64,000 nucleotides of DNA. Origin: Acetobacteraceae bacterium. GTDB lineage: Bacteria; Pseudomonadota; Alphaproteobacteria; Acetobacterales; Acetobacteraceae. Both the position numbers and the translations under genes were made by a program. Positions 1-7,541 of the stretch are shown piece after piece; within the stretch, counting starts at the first letter, position 1; each line of letters opens with the position of its first letter. The stretch covers positions 1 through 64,000 of the forward strand of contig DAIDJM010000014.1 of the NCBI GenBank assembly GCA_027451405.1. Direction: 5' to 3'. The notes under the pieces were generated by a model, which was given only the letters and a program-made list of their open reading frames with translations, searched no databases and was not told the DNA's origin.

Positions 1-46
1 GATCCCGCAAATCCTGCGAGTAGGTTTGCCCGCGCCGCCAGCTCAT
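1..46 (-). mobile_element. IS630-like transposase, 5' fragment cut by window edge
   Basis: The minus strand from position 46 reads an ATG followed by about 15 codons beginning MSWRRGQTYSQDLRD, and then leaves the window. The YSQDLRD block resembles the extreme N-terminus of IS630-family transposases, where it leads into a helix-turn-helix. A short hairpin (CTCCGGT/ACCGGAG, 53-69) lies just upstream of the start. Only the N-terminus is visible, so family and integrity are inferred; the element would extend left of the window. Confidence 0.5.
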
Positions 47-153
47 CAGAACCTCCGGTGATACCGGAGACCTATGAATCACATCTCAGCACCGCGCCGG
101 AATCCCAAAAGCGATTCCACCCTCCGCGGCACCGCTCTAAAAAAAGAACAGTC
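47..153. other. intergenic stretch upstream of transposase fragment
   Basis: This is non-coding as far as can be seen. It holds the CTCCGGT/ACCGGAG hairpin and, near 133-149, a GCTCTA followed by an A-run just beyond the stop codon of the polyprenyl synthase gene. It may contain the end of the IS element, but no terminal inverted repeat can be confirmed without the other end. Confidence 0.3.
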
Positions 154-1209
154 TTACCTTCCCCGTCGCACAGTGTAATCCGCAACCTCGGCAAGACGCC
201 GCCGCGTCGGCGAATCCGGAAACACACCCAGCGCCGCCTTGGCGCGCGCGGCGAAGGATTCCGCGCGGCGCAGGGTAGCGCCGATCGCGCCGGTTTCGGC
301 CATCAGGCGCAGCGCGCGTTTCAGATCGGCGTCGGTATGCTCGCTTTCCTCGATCGTTCGCTGCCAGAAGGCGCGGTCATCGGGGCCACCGGCATGATAC
401 GCGACCAGGACAGGGAGCGTGATCTTACCTTCGCGGAAATCGTCGCCGACGGTTTTGCCGAGCGCCGCCTCGTCGGCAGCATAGTCGAGCGCGTCGTCGA
501 CGAGCTGGAAAGCCATGCCGATCGCGGTGCCGAACTCGGCGAGCGCCTGCTCCTCGGCGAGCGGCCGGTCGGCGACGACGGCGCCGACCTGGCAGGCGGC
601 GGTGAAGAGCGCCGCGGTCTTGCCCTGAATGACTTCCAGGTAGCGGTCCTCGTCGGTCGATAGATCGTTTTGCGTGACGAGTTGCAACACTTCGCCTTCG
701 GCGATCGTAGCAGCCGCGTCGGAAAGGATTTTCAGCACTTTGAGGCTGCCGTCCGCGGTCATGAGCTGGAAAGCCCGCGAGAAGAGGAAATCGCCAACCA
801 GAACCGAGGCTTGGTTGCCGAAGACCGCGTTGGCACTCGCGAGGCCGCGGCGCTTTTGGCTTTCGTCGACGACGTCGTCGTGCAGCAGCGTGGCCGTGTG
901 GATGAATTCCACGCAGGCGGCGAGATTGATGTGGCGGGTGCCGCCCGCGTAGCCGCAGAGGCGCGCGCTGGCGAGGGTTAGGATGGGTCGGAGCCGTTTG
1001 CCACCGGCGGCGACGAGATGCGCCGCGAGCTGCGGGATCAGGGCGACGTCGCTCTGCATGTGCTCGACGATCACGCGATTGCAGGCGGCGAAATCGTCGG
1101 CGACCAGGGCGGCGAGCGCGTTGAGCGCGTTTTCCGAGGTTTCGGTCGGCAAGGCGGCGGGCGATCCCGGCGCTCGGGTTTTCGTGGCTAGGCCCAAGCG
1201 GGGCTCCAT
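154..1209 (-). CDS. ispB: all-trans polyprenyl (octaprenyl-type) diphosphate synthase
   Basis: This enzyme adds isopentenyl units to an allylic diphosphate to build the long side chain of ubiquinone. The 351-residue product has the polyprenyl synthetase fold: a GGKRLRP block near residue 70, the first aspartate-rich motif DDVVD at 111-115, and the second, DDALD, at 238-242. An ATG six codons upstream (1227) is also possible. A much longer open frame reaches 1860 but overlaps the divergent DUF2007 and methyltransferase genes and has no family similarity there. Chain length (C40 to C50) cannot be read from sequence by eye. Confidence 0.9.
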   Translation of the reverse strand: MEPRLGLATKTRAPGSPAALPTETSENALNALAALVADDFAACNRVIVEHMQSDVALIPQLAAHLVAAGGKRLRPILTLASARLCGYAGGTRHINLAACVEFIHTATLLHDDVVDESQKRRGLASANAVFGNQASVLVGDFLFSRAFQLMTADGSLKVLKILSDAAATIAEGEVLQLVTQNDLSTDEDRYLEVIQGKTAALFTAACQVGAVVADRPLAEEQALAEFGTAIGMAFQLVDDALDYAADEAALGKTVGDDFREGKITLPVLVAYHAGGPDDRAFWQRTIEESEHTDADLKRALRLMAETGAIGATLRRAESFAARAKAALGVFPDSPTRRRLAEVADYTVRRGR

Positions 1210-1242
1210 CAGGTCTTGCGGCAGCATATCGGCGGCCTTTGA

Positions 1243-1482
1243 ATGACGGTCAAGGCAAGCGCCAGGGGGGCGAGGGTGGAGGTTCTGCTCGCGACGAACG
1301 ATCCGGTGCGGCTCAGTTTCCTGGTGGCGCTGCTGCGCGATGGTGGAGTCACGCCGGTGCTGCTGGACGAGCATATCAGCGCGGTCGAGGGCCGGATCGG
1401 CGCCTTTCCGCGACGGCTGGCGGTGGCGGAGAGCGAGGCGCGGCAGGCCCGGCGCATCCTGACCGAGGCCGGCGAGGTCTGA
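1243..1482 (+). CDS. DUF2007 domain protein
   Basis: This small 79-residue cytoplasmic protein resembles the DUF2007 (putative signal-transducing) family, whose short alpha/beta domain is of unknown role. The N-terminus EVLLATNDPVRLSFL and the following LLRDGGV...LLDEH segment match the usual 'moving between substrates' pattern of this family. It is divergent from the polyprenyl synthase (about 33 bases between starts) and lies 9 bases ahead of the methyltransferase gene, so the two are probably co-transcribed. This pairing with a TrmN6-like methyltransferase is common in alphaproteobacteria. Confidence 0.75.
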   Translation: MTVKASARGARVEVLLATNDPVRLSFLVALLRDGGVTPVLLDEHISAVEGRIGAFPRRLAVAESEARQARRILTEAGEV

Positions 1483-1491
1483 GGCCCACCG

Positions 1492-2232
1492 GTGACCGCC
1501 GAGCCAGCGCCGGACGTCACCGAGGGCAGCCTGCTCGGCGGACGGGTGCGCTACCGGCAGTGGCGGAGCGGATATCGCACCGGGATCGAACCTGTGCTGC
1601 TGGCAGCCGCGGTGCCGGCGCGAGCGGGGGAGCGTGTGGTGGAGGCGGGAACCGGCGCGGGGGCTGCCTTGCTTTGCCTGGCGGCCCGGGTGCCCGGCGT
1701 GATCGGGCTTGGGATCGAGCGGAATCCGGCGCTCGCGGCGCTGGCCCGGGACAATGTGGCGGCCAACGGATTCGACGGGCTCGCGATCGAGTCGGTGGCG
1801 CTCGAGCACTGGCGCAGCGCCGCGCCGTTCGACCATGCGCTGGCCAATCCCCCCTGGCATGCGGCAGAGGGCAGTCGCTCAGCGGCGGCTTTGCGGGACG
1901 AGGCGAAGGCCGCCGACGCCGGCCTGCTTGAGCGGTGGGTGGGTGTGCTGGCCCGGGCGCTGCGGCCGGGAGGGACGCTCAGCCTGATCCTGCCGGCAGC
2001 GCAGACCAGCCGAGCCATCGGGGCGCTGCGCGGGGCGGGGTGCGGCGGGATCGCGCTGCTGCCGCTCTGGCCGAGAGCAGGGACGGAAGCAAAGCTGGTG
2101 ATCGTGCGGGGGGCACGGCATTCCCGAGAACCGGACCGTTTGCTGCCCGGCCTTGAGCTGCATGACGGCGCGGGTGCCTTCACGGCAGCGGCCGATCGCA
2201 TTCTCAGGGAAGGCGCTGCCCTGCCGTTGTAG
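1492..2232 (+). CDS. TrmN6/YfiC-like SAM-dependent methyltransferase
   Basis: A 246-residue class I methyltransferase beginning with GTG. The SAM-binding motif I is EAGTGAG (residues 51-57) and the N6-adenine-type catalytic motif is NPPW (119-122). The leading region with RYRQWRSGYRTGIEPVLL is characteristic of enzymes that methylate A37 of tRNA1(Val) in Escherichia coli. Its family relatives act in the cytoplasm on tRNA. The exact substrate here is inferred from motif context only; a related small-molecule methyltransferase is the main alternative. Confidence 0.8.
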   Translation: MTAEPAPDVTEGSLLGGRVRYRQWRSGYRTGIEPVLLAAAVPARAGERVVEAGTGAGAALLCLAARVPGVIGLGIERNPALAALARDNVAANGFDGLAIESVALEHWRSAAPFDHALANPPWHAAEGSRSAAALRDEAKAADAGLLERWVGVLARALRPGGTLSLILPAAQTSRAIGALRGAGCGGIALLPLWPRAGTEAKLVIVRGARHSREPDRLLPGLELHDGAGAFTAAADRILREGAALPL

Positions 2233-2246
2233 CCGGCGCGGCTGGT

Positions 2247-2525
2247 TCAGCTTTCGCGGTGGCGGAGATGCCAGAGCCGTTCGTGCGCCGCGACCAGGCT
2301 TTCGAGCGTGCGGCGGCGGTTCTGCTCGGGTGGAACGCCGCGACGCATCAGCAAAGTTTCCAGCGTGCGTAGGAGCTGTTCGGCAACCAGCAAGTCTTGT
2401 GCATCGCAGGCATGATGGAACGCGACGAGGATCTTATCCGACAATCGCCGGCCGCGAGCGGCCGCGAGCGGGGTCGAACCTTCCGGTGTCTCGGTCAGGG
2501 TGGGCTCTTCCGCCACGTCTTGCAT
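2247..2525 (-). CDS. conserved small hypothetical protein
   Basis: A 92-residue protein without a signal peptide or membrane segment. The acidic, Thr/Pro-containing N-terminus is followed by a predicted mostly helical region (ILVAFHHACDAQDLLVAEQL and RRTLESLVAAHERLWHLRH). The codon pattern is G/C at third positions like its neighbours, and the frame is flanked by clean intergenic DNA, so it looks real. I do not recognise the family well enough to name a function. It converges with the methyltransferase gene, 14 bases apart. Confidence 0.6.
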   Translation of the reverse strand: MQDVAEEPTLTETPEGSTPLAAARGRRLSDKILVAFHHACDAQDLLVAEQLLRTLETLLMRRGVPPEQNRRRTLESLVAAHERLWHLRHRES

Positions 2526-2692
2526 GCCAACTCCGCCAGGCCCGATTAAGCCTTTGCAACACCGATGCTACAAACACAGGCGCGTGATTGCCAGGACAAA
2601 AAGCGCAATTACAGTGTGTTACTTACGTGTTCGGAAGGCGGCGCGCACGCGTCAGGCAGCGGTAAGGTTGGCCGCAAAGCGCGCGTCCAGCC

Positions 2693-3706
2693 TCAATCCG
2701 CCGTCCCCATCGGCACGGCCTCCGGCAACGGAGCCACGGGCGCGAAGGCTTCTTCCCAGGAGCCGCGGGTGGACGCACGGCTGTATTCGGTCGCACGGTT
2801 TTCGAAAAAATTGGCGTGCTCGACCGCGTTCAGCATCTCGTCGAGCCAGGGCAGCGGGTTCTTGTTGACGTGATAGAGCGGGTTGAGCCCGAGCTGCATC
2901 AGCCTGCGGTCGGCGATGAAGCGGATGTAGCGCTTCACCTGCGCGGCATCGAGTCCCTGCACGGGCCCGAGCTCGAACGCCAGATCGATGAAGGCGTCCT
3001 CGTGATCGACGATGGTGGCGCAGGTCACGTAGAGCTCGCGCTTGAGCGCTTCGGTCCAGATCTCGGGGTTTTCGGCAACGAAGGTGCGGAACAGCCGGAT
3101 GATCGAGAGGCAGTGCAGTGTCTCGTCGCGCACGGACCAGGAGACGATCTGGCCCATCCCTTTTAGCTTGTTGAAGCGGGGGAAGTTGAGCAGGATCGCG
3201 AACGAGGCAAAGAGCTGGAGCCCCTCCGTGAAGGCGCCGAACGCCGCCAGCGTCTTGGCGATCTCGTGTTTGCTATCCACCCGAAACGACTGCATGTAGT
3301 CGTATTTGTCTTTCATCTCCTTGAACTTGCGGAACGCCTGATACTCGATCTCGGGCATGCCGATGGTGTCGAGGAGATGGCTGTAGGCGGCAATGTGGAT
3401 GGTTTCGATATTCGAGAAAGCCGACAGCATCATCAGCACTTCGGTGGGTTTGAACACCTGGCTGTAGTGCTTCATGTAGCAATTGTTCACTTCCACGTCG
3501 GACTGCGTGAAGAAGCGGAAGATCTGCGTGACGAGGTTGCGTTCGGCGGGCGAGAGGTTCTTGTGCCAGTCCTTGACGTCGTCGGCGAGCGGCACTTCCT
3601 CGGGCAGCCAATGGACGCGCTGCTGGGTGAGCCAGGCTTCGTAGGCCCAAGGGTAGCGGAAGGGCTTGTAGACGGGGTTTTCGGTCAGGAGATCGAAATG
3701 GCTCAA
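2693..3706 (-). CDS. nrdB: ribonucleoside-diphosphate reductase, beta (radical) subunit
   Basis: The 337-residue R2 subunit of class I ribonucleotide reductase, housing the metal-radical cofactor used to make deoxynucleotides. The first-half ligands and radical tyrosine sit in the segment ETIHIAAYSH: D70, E101, H104 and Y108. This is exactly 14 residues offset from E. coli D84, E115, H118 and Y122, so a tyrosyl-radical enzyme is expected. A DETLH block carries ligands of the second half. The gene lies 40 bases after nrdA on the same strand, and is presumably transcribed from the NrdR-controlled promoter ahead of nrdA. Confidence 0.96.
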   Translation of the reverse strand: MSHFDLLTENPVYKPFRYPWAYEAWLTQQRVHWLPEEVPLADDVKDWHKNLSPAERNLVTQIFRFFTQSDVEVNNCYMKHYSQVFKPTEVLMMLSAFSNIETIHIAAYSHLLDTIGMPEIEYQAFRKFKEMKDKYDYMQSFRVDSKHEIAKTLAAFGAFTEGLQLFASFAILLNFPRFNKLKGMGQIVSWSVRDETLHCLSIIRLFRTFVAENPEIWTEALKRELYVTCATIVDHEDAFIDLAFELGPVQGLDAAQVKRYIRFIADRRLMQLGLNPLYHVNKNPLPWLDEMLNAVEHANFFENRATEYSRASTRGSWEEAFAPVAPLPEAVPMGTAD

Positions 3707-3746
3707 GGTGGCGACCCTCGATGATCGATGCGGACGCTGTCCGGCC

Positions 3747-5624
3747 TTACTGGCAGGACAGACATTCCTCGTAGTTGGTGGCCTTTGCCGCGGCGACCAG
3801 CGGCAGCGGCGCGATTTCCGCGTCGTTTGAGGGCGCCACCGGCTTCTCGCTCACCGCGTCGGCGCGCTGGATCGAAAGCGAGCGGCAGTAATAAAGCGAT
3901 TTCATGCCGCGCTTCCAGGCCAGCATGTGAATCTGGTGCAGGTCGCGCTTGTGCACGTTCGCGGGCAGGAACAGATTGACCGACTGGCTCTGGCAAACAT
4001 AGGGCGTCCGGTCAGCGGCGTGTTCGATGACCCAGCGCTGATCGAGCTCCATCGCCGTCTTGTAGACGGCCTTTTCCGCCTCGGTCAGGAAATCGAGATG
4101 CTGCACGCTGCCCTGATTGAGCGTGATCGAGCTCCAGATCTCCTCGGTGTCGCGACCACGCTCCGCCAGCAGCTTCTGCAGATGGCGGTTGCGTACAGAG
4201 AACGAGCCGGACAGCGTCTTCTGCAGAAACACGTTCGCGGCGATCGGCTCGATGCCGGGACTGGTGTTGCCGCAGATGATGGAGATCGAGGCGGTGGGCG
4301 CGATCGCGATCTTGTTCGAGAAACGCTCGGCGACCCCGTATTCTTCCGCATCGGGGCAGGCGCCGCGTTCCTCGGCCAGCAGCTTCGAGGCCGCATCGGC
4401 CTGGGCGCGGATGTGCTGGAACATGCGCCGGTTCCAGACTTTGGCGATGACGCTCTCGAACGGCACGTTCTGCGCCTGCAGGAACGAATGGAAGCCCATG
4501 ACGCCGAGGCCCACCGAGCGCTCGCGCATGGCGGAGTATTTCGCGCGTTCCATGCCGGGCGGCGCACGGTCGATGAAATCCTGCAGCACGTTGTCGAGGA
4601 AGCGCATCACGTCCTCGATGAAAAGCGGGTGATCCTTCCACTCCATCCAGGTCTCGAGATTGACCGAACTCAGGCAGCAGACCGCGGTGCGCATGCGGCC
4701 ATGCTGGTCGAGTCCCGTGGGCAGCGTGATTTCACTGCAGAGATTGGAGGTCTTGACCTCGAGGCCGGCCAGCTTCTGATGTTCCGGCCGCGCATTGTTG
4801 ACGTGGTCGGAGAAGACGAGATAGGGCTCGCCGGTCTCGACGCGGGCGGTGAGGATGCGGATCCAGAGAGCGCGCGCGGAGATCTGGCGCACGATCGAAT
4901 TGTCCTTGGGCGAGCGCAGCGCCCATTGCCCGTCTTCTTCGACCGCGCGCATGAAATCGTCCGGCACGAGCACGCCATGGTGCAGGTTCGGGGCCTTGCG
5001 GTTCGGATCGCCGCCGGTGGGGCGGCGGATTTCGATGAATTCCTCGATCTCGGGATGCGAGAGCGGCAGATAGACCGCCGCCGAACCGCGGCGCAGCGAG
5101 CCCTGGCTGATCGCCAGCGTCAGGCTGTCCATCACCCGGATGAACGGGATCACGCCCGAGGTCTTGCCGTTCTGCCCGACCTTCTCGCCGATCGAGCGCA
5201 GATTGCCCCAGTAGCTGCCGATGCCGCCGCCGCGTGAGGCGAGCCAGACATTTTCGTTCCAGAGACCGACAATGCCGTCGAGACTGTCGGAGGCCTCATT
5301 GAGGAAGCAGGAGATCGGCAGGCCGCGATCGGTGCCGCCGTTCGAGAGCACCGGCGTTGCCGGCATCATCCAGAGGCGGCTGATATAGTCATAGATGCGC
5401 TGCGCATGGGCTGCGTCGTCGCCGTAATAGCTGGCCACGCGGGCGAAGAGATCCTGATACCCCTCTCCCGGCAGAAGATAGCGGTCGTCGAGGGTGGCGC
5501 GGCCGAAATCGGTCAGTAAGGCGTCACGGCTACGATCCACGCGCACCTGATGGCGCCCACGCACTTGTACCGCGTCGTCCAGCAAGGGGGTCTCCTGAAG
5601 CTCACGATTCGCCATGCCGTCCAT
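3747..5624 (-). CDS. nrdA: ribonucleoside-diphosphate reductase, alpha (catalytic) subunit
   Basis: Catalytic subunit of class I ribonucleotide reductase (625 residues from ATG 5624; a second ATG lies at 5615). Visible landmarks are redox C106 (ISCF), the active-site N294-L-C296-S-E298, the second redox cysteine in AVCCLSS (316/317), the radical-transfer SLYYC pair, and the C-terminal CLSC tail that is re-reduced by thioredoxin or glutaredoxin. There is no N-terminal ATP-cone, so overall-activity inhibition by dATP through that domain is not expected. A longer frame to 5756 crosses the regulatory boxes and is rejected. Confidence 0.96.
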   Translation of the reverse strand: MDGMANRELQETPLLDDAVQVRGRHQVRVDRSRDALLTDFGRATLDDRYLLPGEGYQDLFARVASYYGDDAAHAQRIYDYISRLWMMPATPVLSNGGTDRGLPISCFLNEASDSLDGIVGLWNENVWLASRGGGIGSYWGNLRSIGEKVGQNGKTSGVIPFIRVMDSLTLAISQGSLRRGSAAVYLPLSHPEIEEFIEIRRPTGGDPNRKAPNLHHGVLVPDDFMRAVEEDGQWALRSPKDNSIVRQISARALWIRILTARVETGEPYLVFSDHVNNARPEHQKLAGLEVKTSNLCSEITLPTGLDQHGRMRTAVCCLSSVNLETWMEWKDHPLFIEDVMRFLDNVLQDFIDRAPPGMERAKYSAMRERSVGLGVMGFHSFLQAQNVPFESVIAKVWNRRMFQHIRAQADAASKLLAEERGACPDAEEYGVAERFSNKIAIAPTASISIICGNTSPGIEPIAANVFLQKTLSGSFSVRNRHLQKLLAERGRDTEEIWSSITLNQGSVQHLDFLTEAEKAVYKTAMELDQRWVIEHAADRTPYVCQSQSVNLFLPANVHKRDLHQIHMLAWKRGMKSLYYCRSLSIQRADAVSEKPVAPSNDAEIAPLPLVAAAKATNYEECLSCQ

Positions 5625-5655
5625 GCTGCGCCCGCCTCGGCTCAGGTCAAGGGTT

Positions 5656-5671
5656 TTACTATATATGGTCG
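5656..5671 (-). promoter_or_regulatory. NrdR-like box 1 (proximal)
   Basis: The 16-mer core CTATATATGG matches the NrdR box consensus (acaC-W-ATATAT-W-Gtgt) with one core mismatch. It lies 32 bases upstream of the nrdA ATG. In an otherwise GC-rich region this AT core stands out. It may overlap the -10 region. See the distal partner at 5688-5703. Confidence 0.72.
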
Positions 5672-5687
5672 GAACTCCGTGGCGCCA

Positions 5688-5703
5688 GCACAACATGCTG
5701 TGG
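5688..5703 (-). promoter_or_regulatory. NrdR-like box 2 (distal)
   Basis: An imperfect palindrome, GCACAACATGCTGTGG, keeps the outer CA...TGTG of the NrdR consensus but has a degraded TATA core. Its centre is 32 bp from that of box 1, i.e. three helical turns, the usual geometry for paired NrdR sites. The two boxes sit between nrdA and the divergent GH5-like gene. Confidence 0.6.
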
Positions 5704-5813
5704 TGCAGCGCAGCGCGGCCGGGATGTGGCGCTGGCTCACCGGAGGTGGTGCTCACGAGGTTGCGCGCAACCTATTGCCGCTCCAGCCTCAATGCGGCAG
5801 AGGGCGGGCCGGC

Positions 5814-7367
5814 ATGATCCCGTCCTCTGCATCCCCCCCGGCGCGGCGCGCCTCGGCCAGCGCGCGGCGGCGGCATAGGCGGGCCGCACGGCTCGCCCTC
5901 ATCGGGTGGCTGATGGCGATGCCGGCCCTCGCGCAGAATTACGACACCATGGCCGCGCAGCCGAACCCGCGGGATTTCGTCAAGCGCTCGGGCACCAGCC
6001 TGACGCTGATCGGCAATCCCTTCCGGTTCTCCGGGGTCAATCTGAGCTGGCTCGGGCTGCGGTCCGACAGCGGCAAACCGGCCGATGAACGCTATCCGAC
6101 GCCGTTTGAAATCGGCGACGGGCTGGCGACCGTGCAGGCGGTCGGCGGGTCTGCGATCCGCGTGCTTTCAGCGGGGGTGACCGCGGGCTGCGCGCGCTGC
6201 CTGATGCCGGCGCCGGGGCAGATCAACGAGGGTGCGCTGGCCCAGATCGATCTCGTGCTGAAGGCGGCGCGGGATGCCGGGCTCAAGGTCATCATCCCGC
6301 TCGCTGGGCCGGGCCGGGGCTGCGGACTGAGCGATCCCGATCCGGTGGCGGACACCGAGTGCCGCTTCGCGGCGTGGCGCGGCAAGTCCGCGGGGGATTT
6401 CTACACCGACCCCATGATCCGCGACGATTTCACGCGCGCGGCCCTCGCCTTGATCACCCATGTGAACAGCCTGACCGGCACGGCCTACAAGGACGATCCG
6501 ACCATCCTCGCCTGGGAAAATTGCGACGGCTGCGGACAGGGCGTGGCCGCCGACCGGCTGGCTGCCTGGACCGAAGCGCTGGGCCAGGCGATCAAGCGCG
6601 CGGACCCGCATCATCTCTACGAGAACGGCGCGTTCGCGGGCCGGATCGGACAGGGCCCAGCTCGCGCGAGCGCGGCGCAACTGGGGCTGGCGAGCGTGGA
6701 TATCCTGGGTGACCGGGTGGGGCCGAGCAGCGGGCCGAGCACCGTGCCGGCATCAGGCGTCGCGGACGCAGTCGATGCCGCGAACGCGGCGGGACGGGCC
6801 TACGTCATCGACGCCTATGGCTGGGCGCCGGTGGATTTTCCGAATCCTTCTGATCTCGAGGATTTCCTGGGGCAAATTGCGGAAAATCCGTCGATCGCAG
6901 GTGCGTTCGTAACGGAACTCCAGGGACATGCGGATCAGGGCGGCTATTTGCCGGGGGCGCAATGGGTCGGGGCACCTCCGCCGCTCTATTTCCCGGGGAT
7001 CGACACGAAGGCGGCCGATGCCGCCACGATGCAGGCGCGAGCGCGTATCGTTCGGCGCTTTGCGTACAAGCTGATCCATTTGCCGACGCCCGCCTTCCTG
7101 ACGGTGGATCAGCCCGATCTGCTCGATGCGAGCGGCGGTCGTTTGCGGTGGCGAGGGGCGGCAGGGGCGATCGCCTATTCGGTCGAGCGGACGAGCGACC
7201 CGACCGCGCAAGGAAGCTGGAAGACGGTCTGTGACCGGTGCGTAAACGACACGAAGGAGCCGTGGCGGGATCCGAGCATGCCGTCAGGTCCCGTCTGGTA
7301 TCGGGTCGTGCCGTTCAACGCGAATTATCACGCCGGGAACCCGTCAGATCCGAAGCCGGGTCGATGA
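5814..7367 (+). CDS. secreted GH5-like (mannanase/cellulase-fold) protein, catalytic residues altered
   Basis: A 517-residue exported protein with an Arg-rich n-region, a hydrophobic core and a likely cleavage after ALA-40. Residues ~55-430 follow the glycoside hydrolase family 5 barrel: GVNLSWLG, SAIRVLS, and ILAWENCDGCG at 231-241. In active mannanases the last block reads like ILAWELANEP and carries the acid/base Glu; here it reads NCDGC. The usual nucleophile strand (…EEFG) reads VIDAYGW (331-337). Three CxxC pairs (126-129, 237-240, 473-476) plus C170/C183 suggest disulfides. The C-terminal ~85 residues look like an FN3-type beta domain. The ATG at 5814 follows AGAGGG. Confidence 0.7.
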   Translation: MIPSSASPPARRASASARRRHRRAARLALIGWLMAMPALAQNYDTMAAQPNPRDFVKRSGTSLTLIGNPFRFSGVNLSWLGLRSDSGKPADERYPTPFEIGDGLATVQAVGGSAIRVLSAGVTAGCARCLMPAPGQINEGALAQIDLVLKAARDAGLKVIIPLAGPGRGCGLSDPDPVADTECRFAAWRGKSAGDFYTDPMIRDDFTRAALALITHVNSLTGTAYKDDPTILAWENCDGCGQGVAADRLAAWTEALGQAIKRADPHHLYENGAFAGRIGQGPARASAAQLGLASVDILGDRVGPSSGPSTVPASGVADAVDAANAAGRAYVIDAYGWAPVDFPNPSDLEDFLGQIAENPSIAGAFVTELQGHADQGGYLPGAQWVGAPPPLYFPGIDTKAADAATMQARARIVRRFAYKLIHLPTPAFLTVDQPDLLDASGGRLRWRGAAGAIAYSVERTSDPTAQGSWKTVCDRCVNDTKEPWRDPSMPSGPVWYRVVPFNANYHAGNPSDPKPGR

Positions 7368-7405
7368 CGCATCAGGCCTATGGGAACGGAGCGCGTTTGG
7401 GTTGA

Positions 7406-7541
7406 GGCGTGCCTCCGGCGGCCCGGGCTCTGCCCGGGATAAGCGTTGCTGGCGAACACGGATTTCTAAAGTGATGGGGTCTGGGGCCTTTCGGCCCCAG
7501 CGGAATGCAGAGGCGAAGCCTCTGCCCGCCGGAGGCACGCC
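7406..7541. repeat. structured dispersed repeat, copy 1 (full copy plus inverted partial)
   Basis: The full copy at 7468-7541 has a head AAAGTGATGGGGT, hairpin 1 with CTGGGGCC/GGCCCCAG (7481-7500), hairpin 2 with GCAGAGGC/GCCTCTGC (7507-7525), and the tail CCGCCGGAGGC. An inverted partial copy at 7406-7438 carries the tail sequence and a CCCGGGC/GCCCGGG hairpin. The outer ends form a perfect 16-bp inverted repeat (7406-7421 and 7526-7541). The element lies between converging genes and overlaps the 3' end of the FAD oxidoreductase gene. Confidence 0.85.

Noticed and set aside
154-1860. Long N-terminal extension of ispB (568-residue frame)
   Set aside because: It overlaps two well-supported divergent genes and has no polyprenyl synthase similarity before residue ~215.
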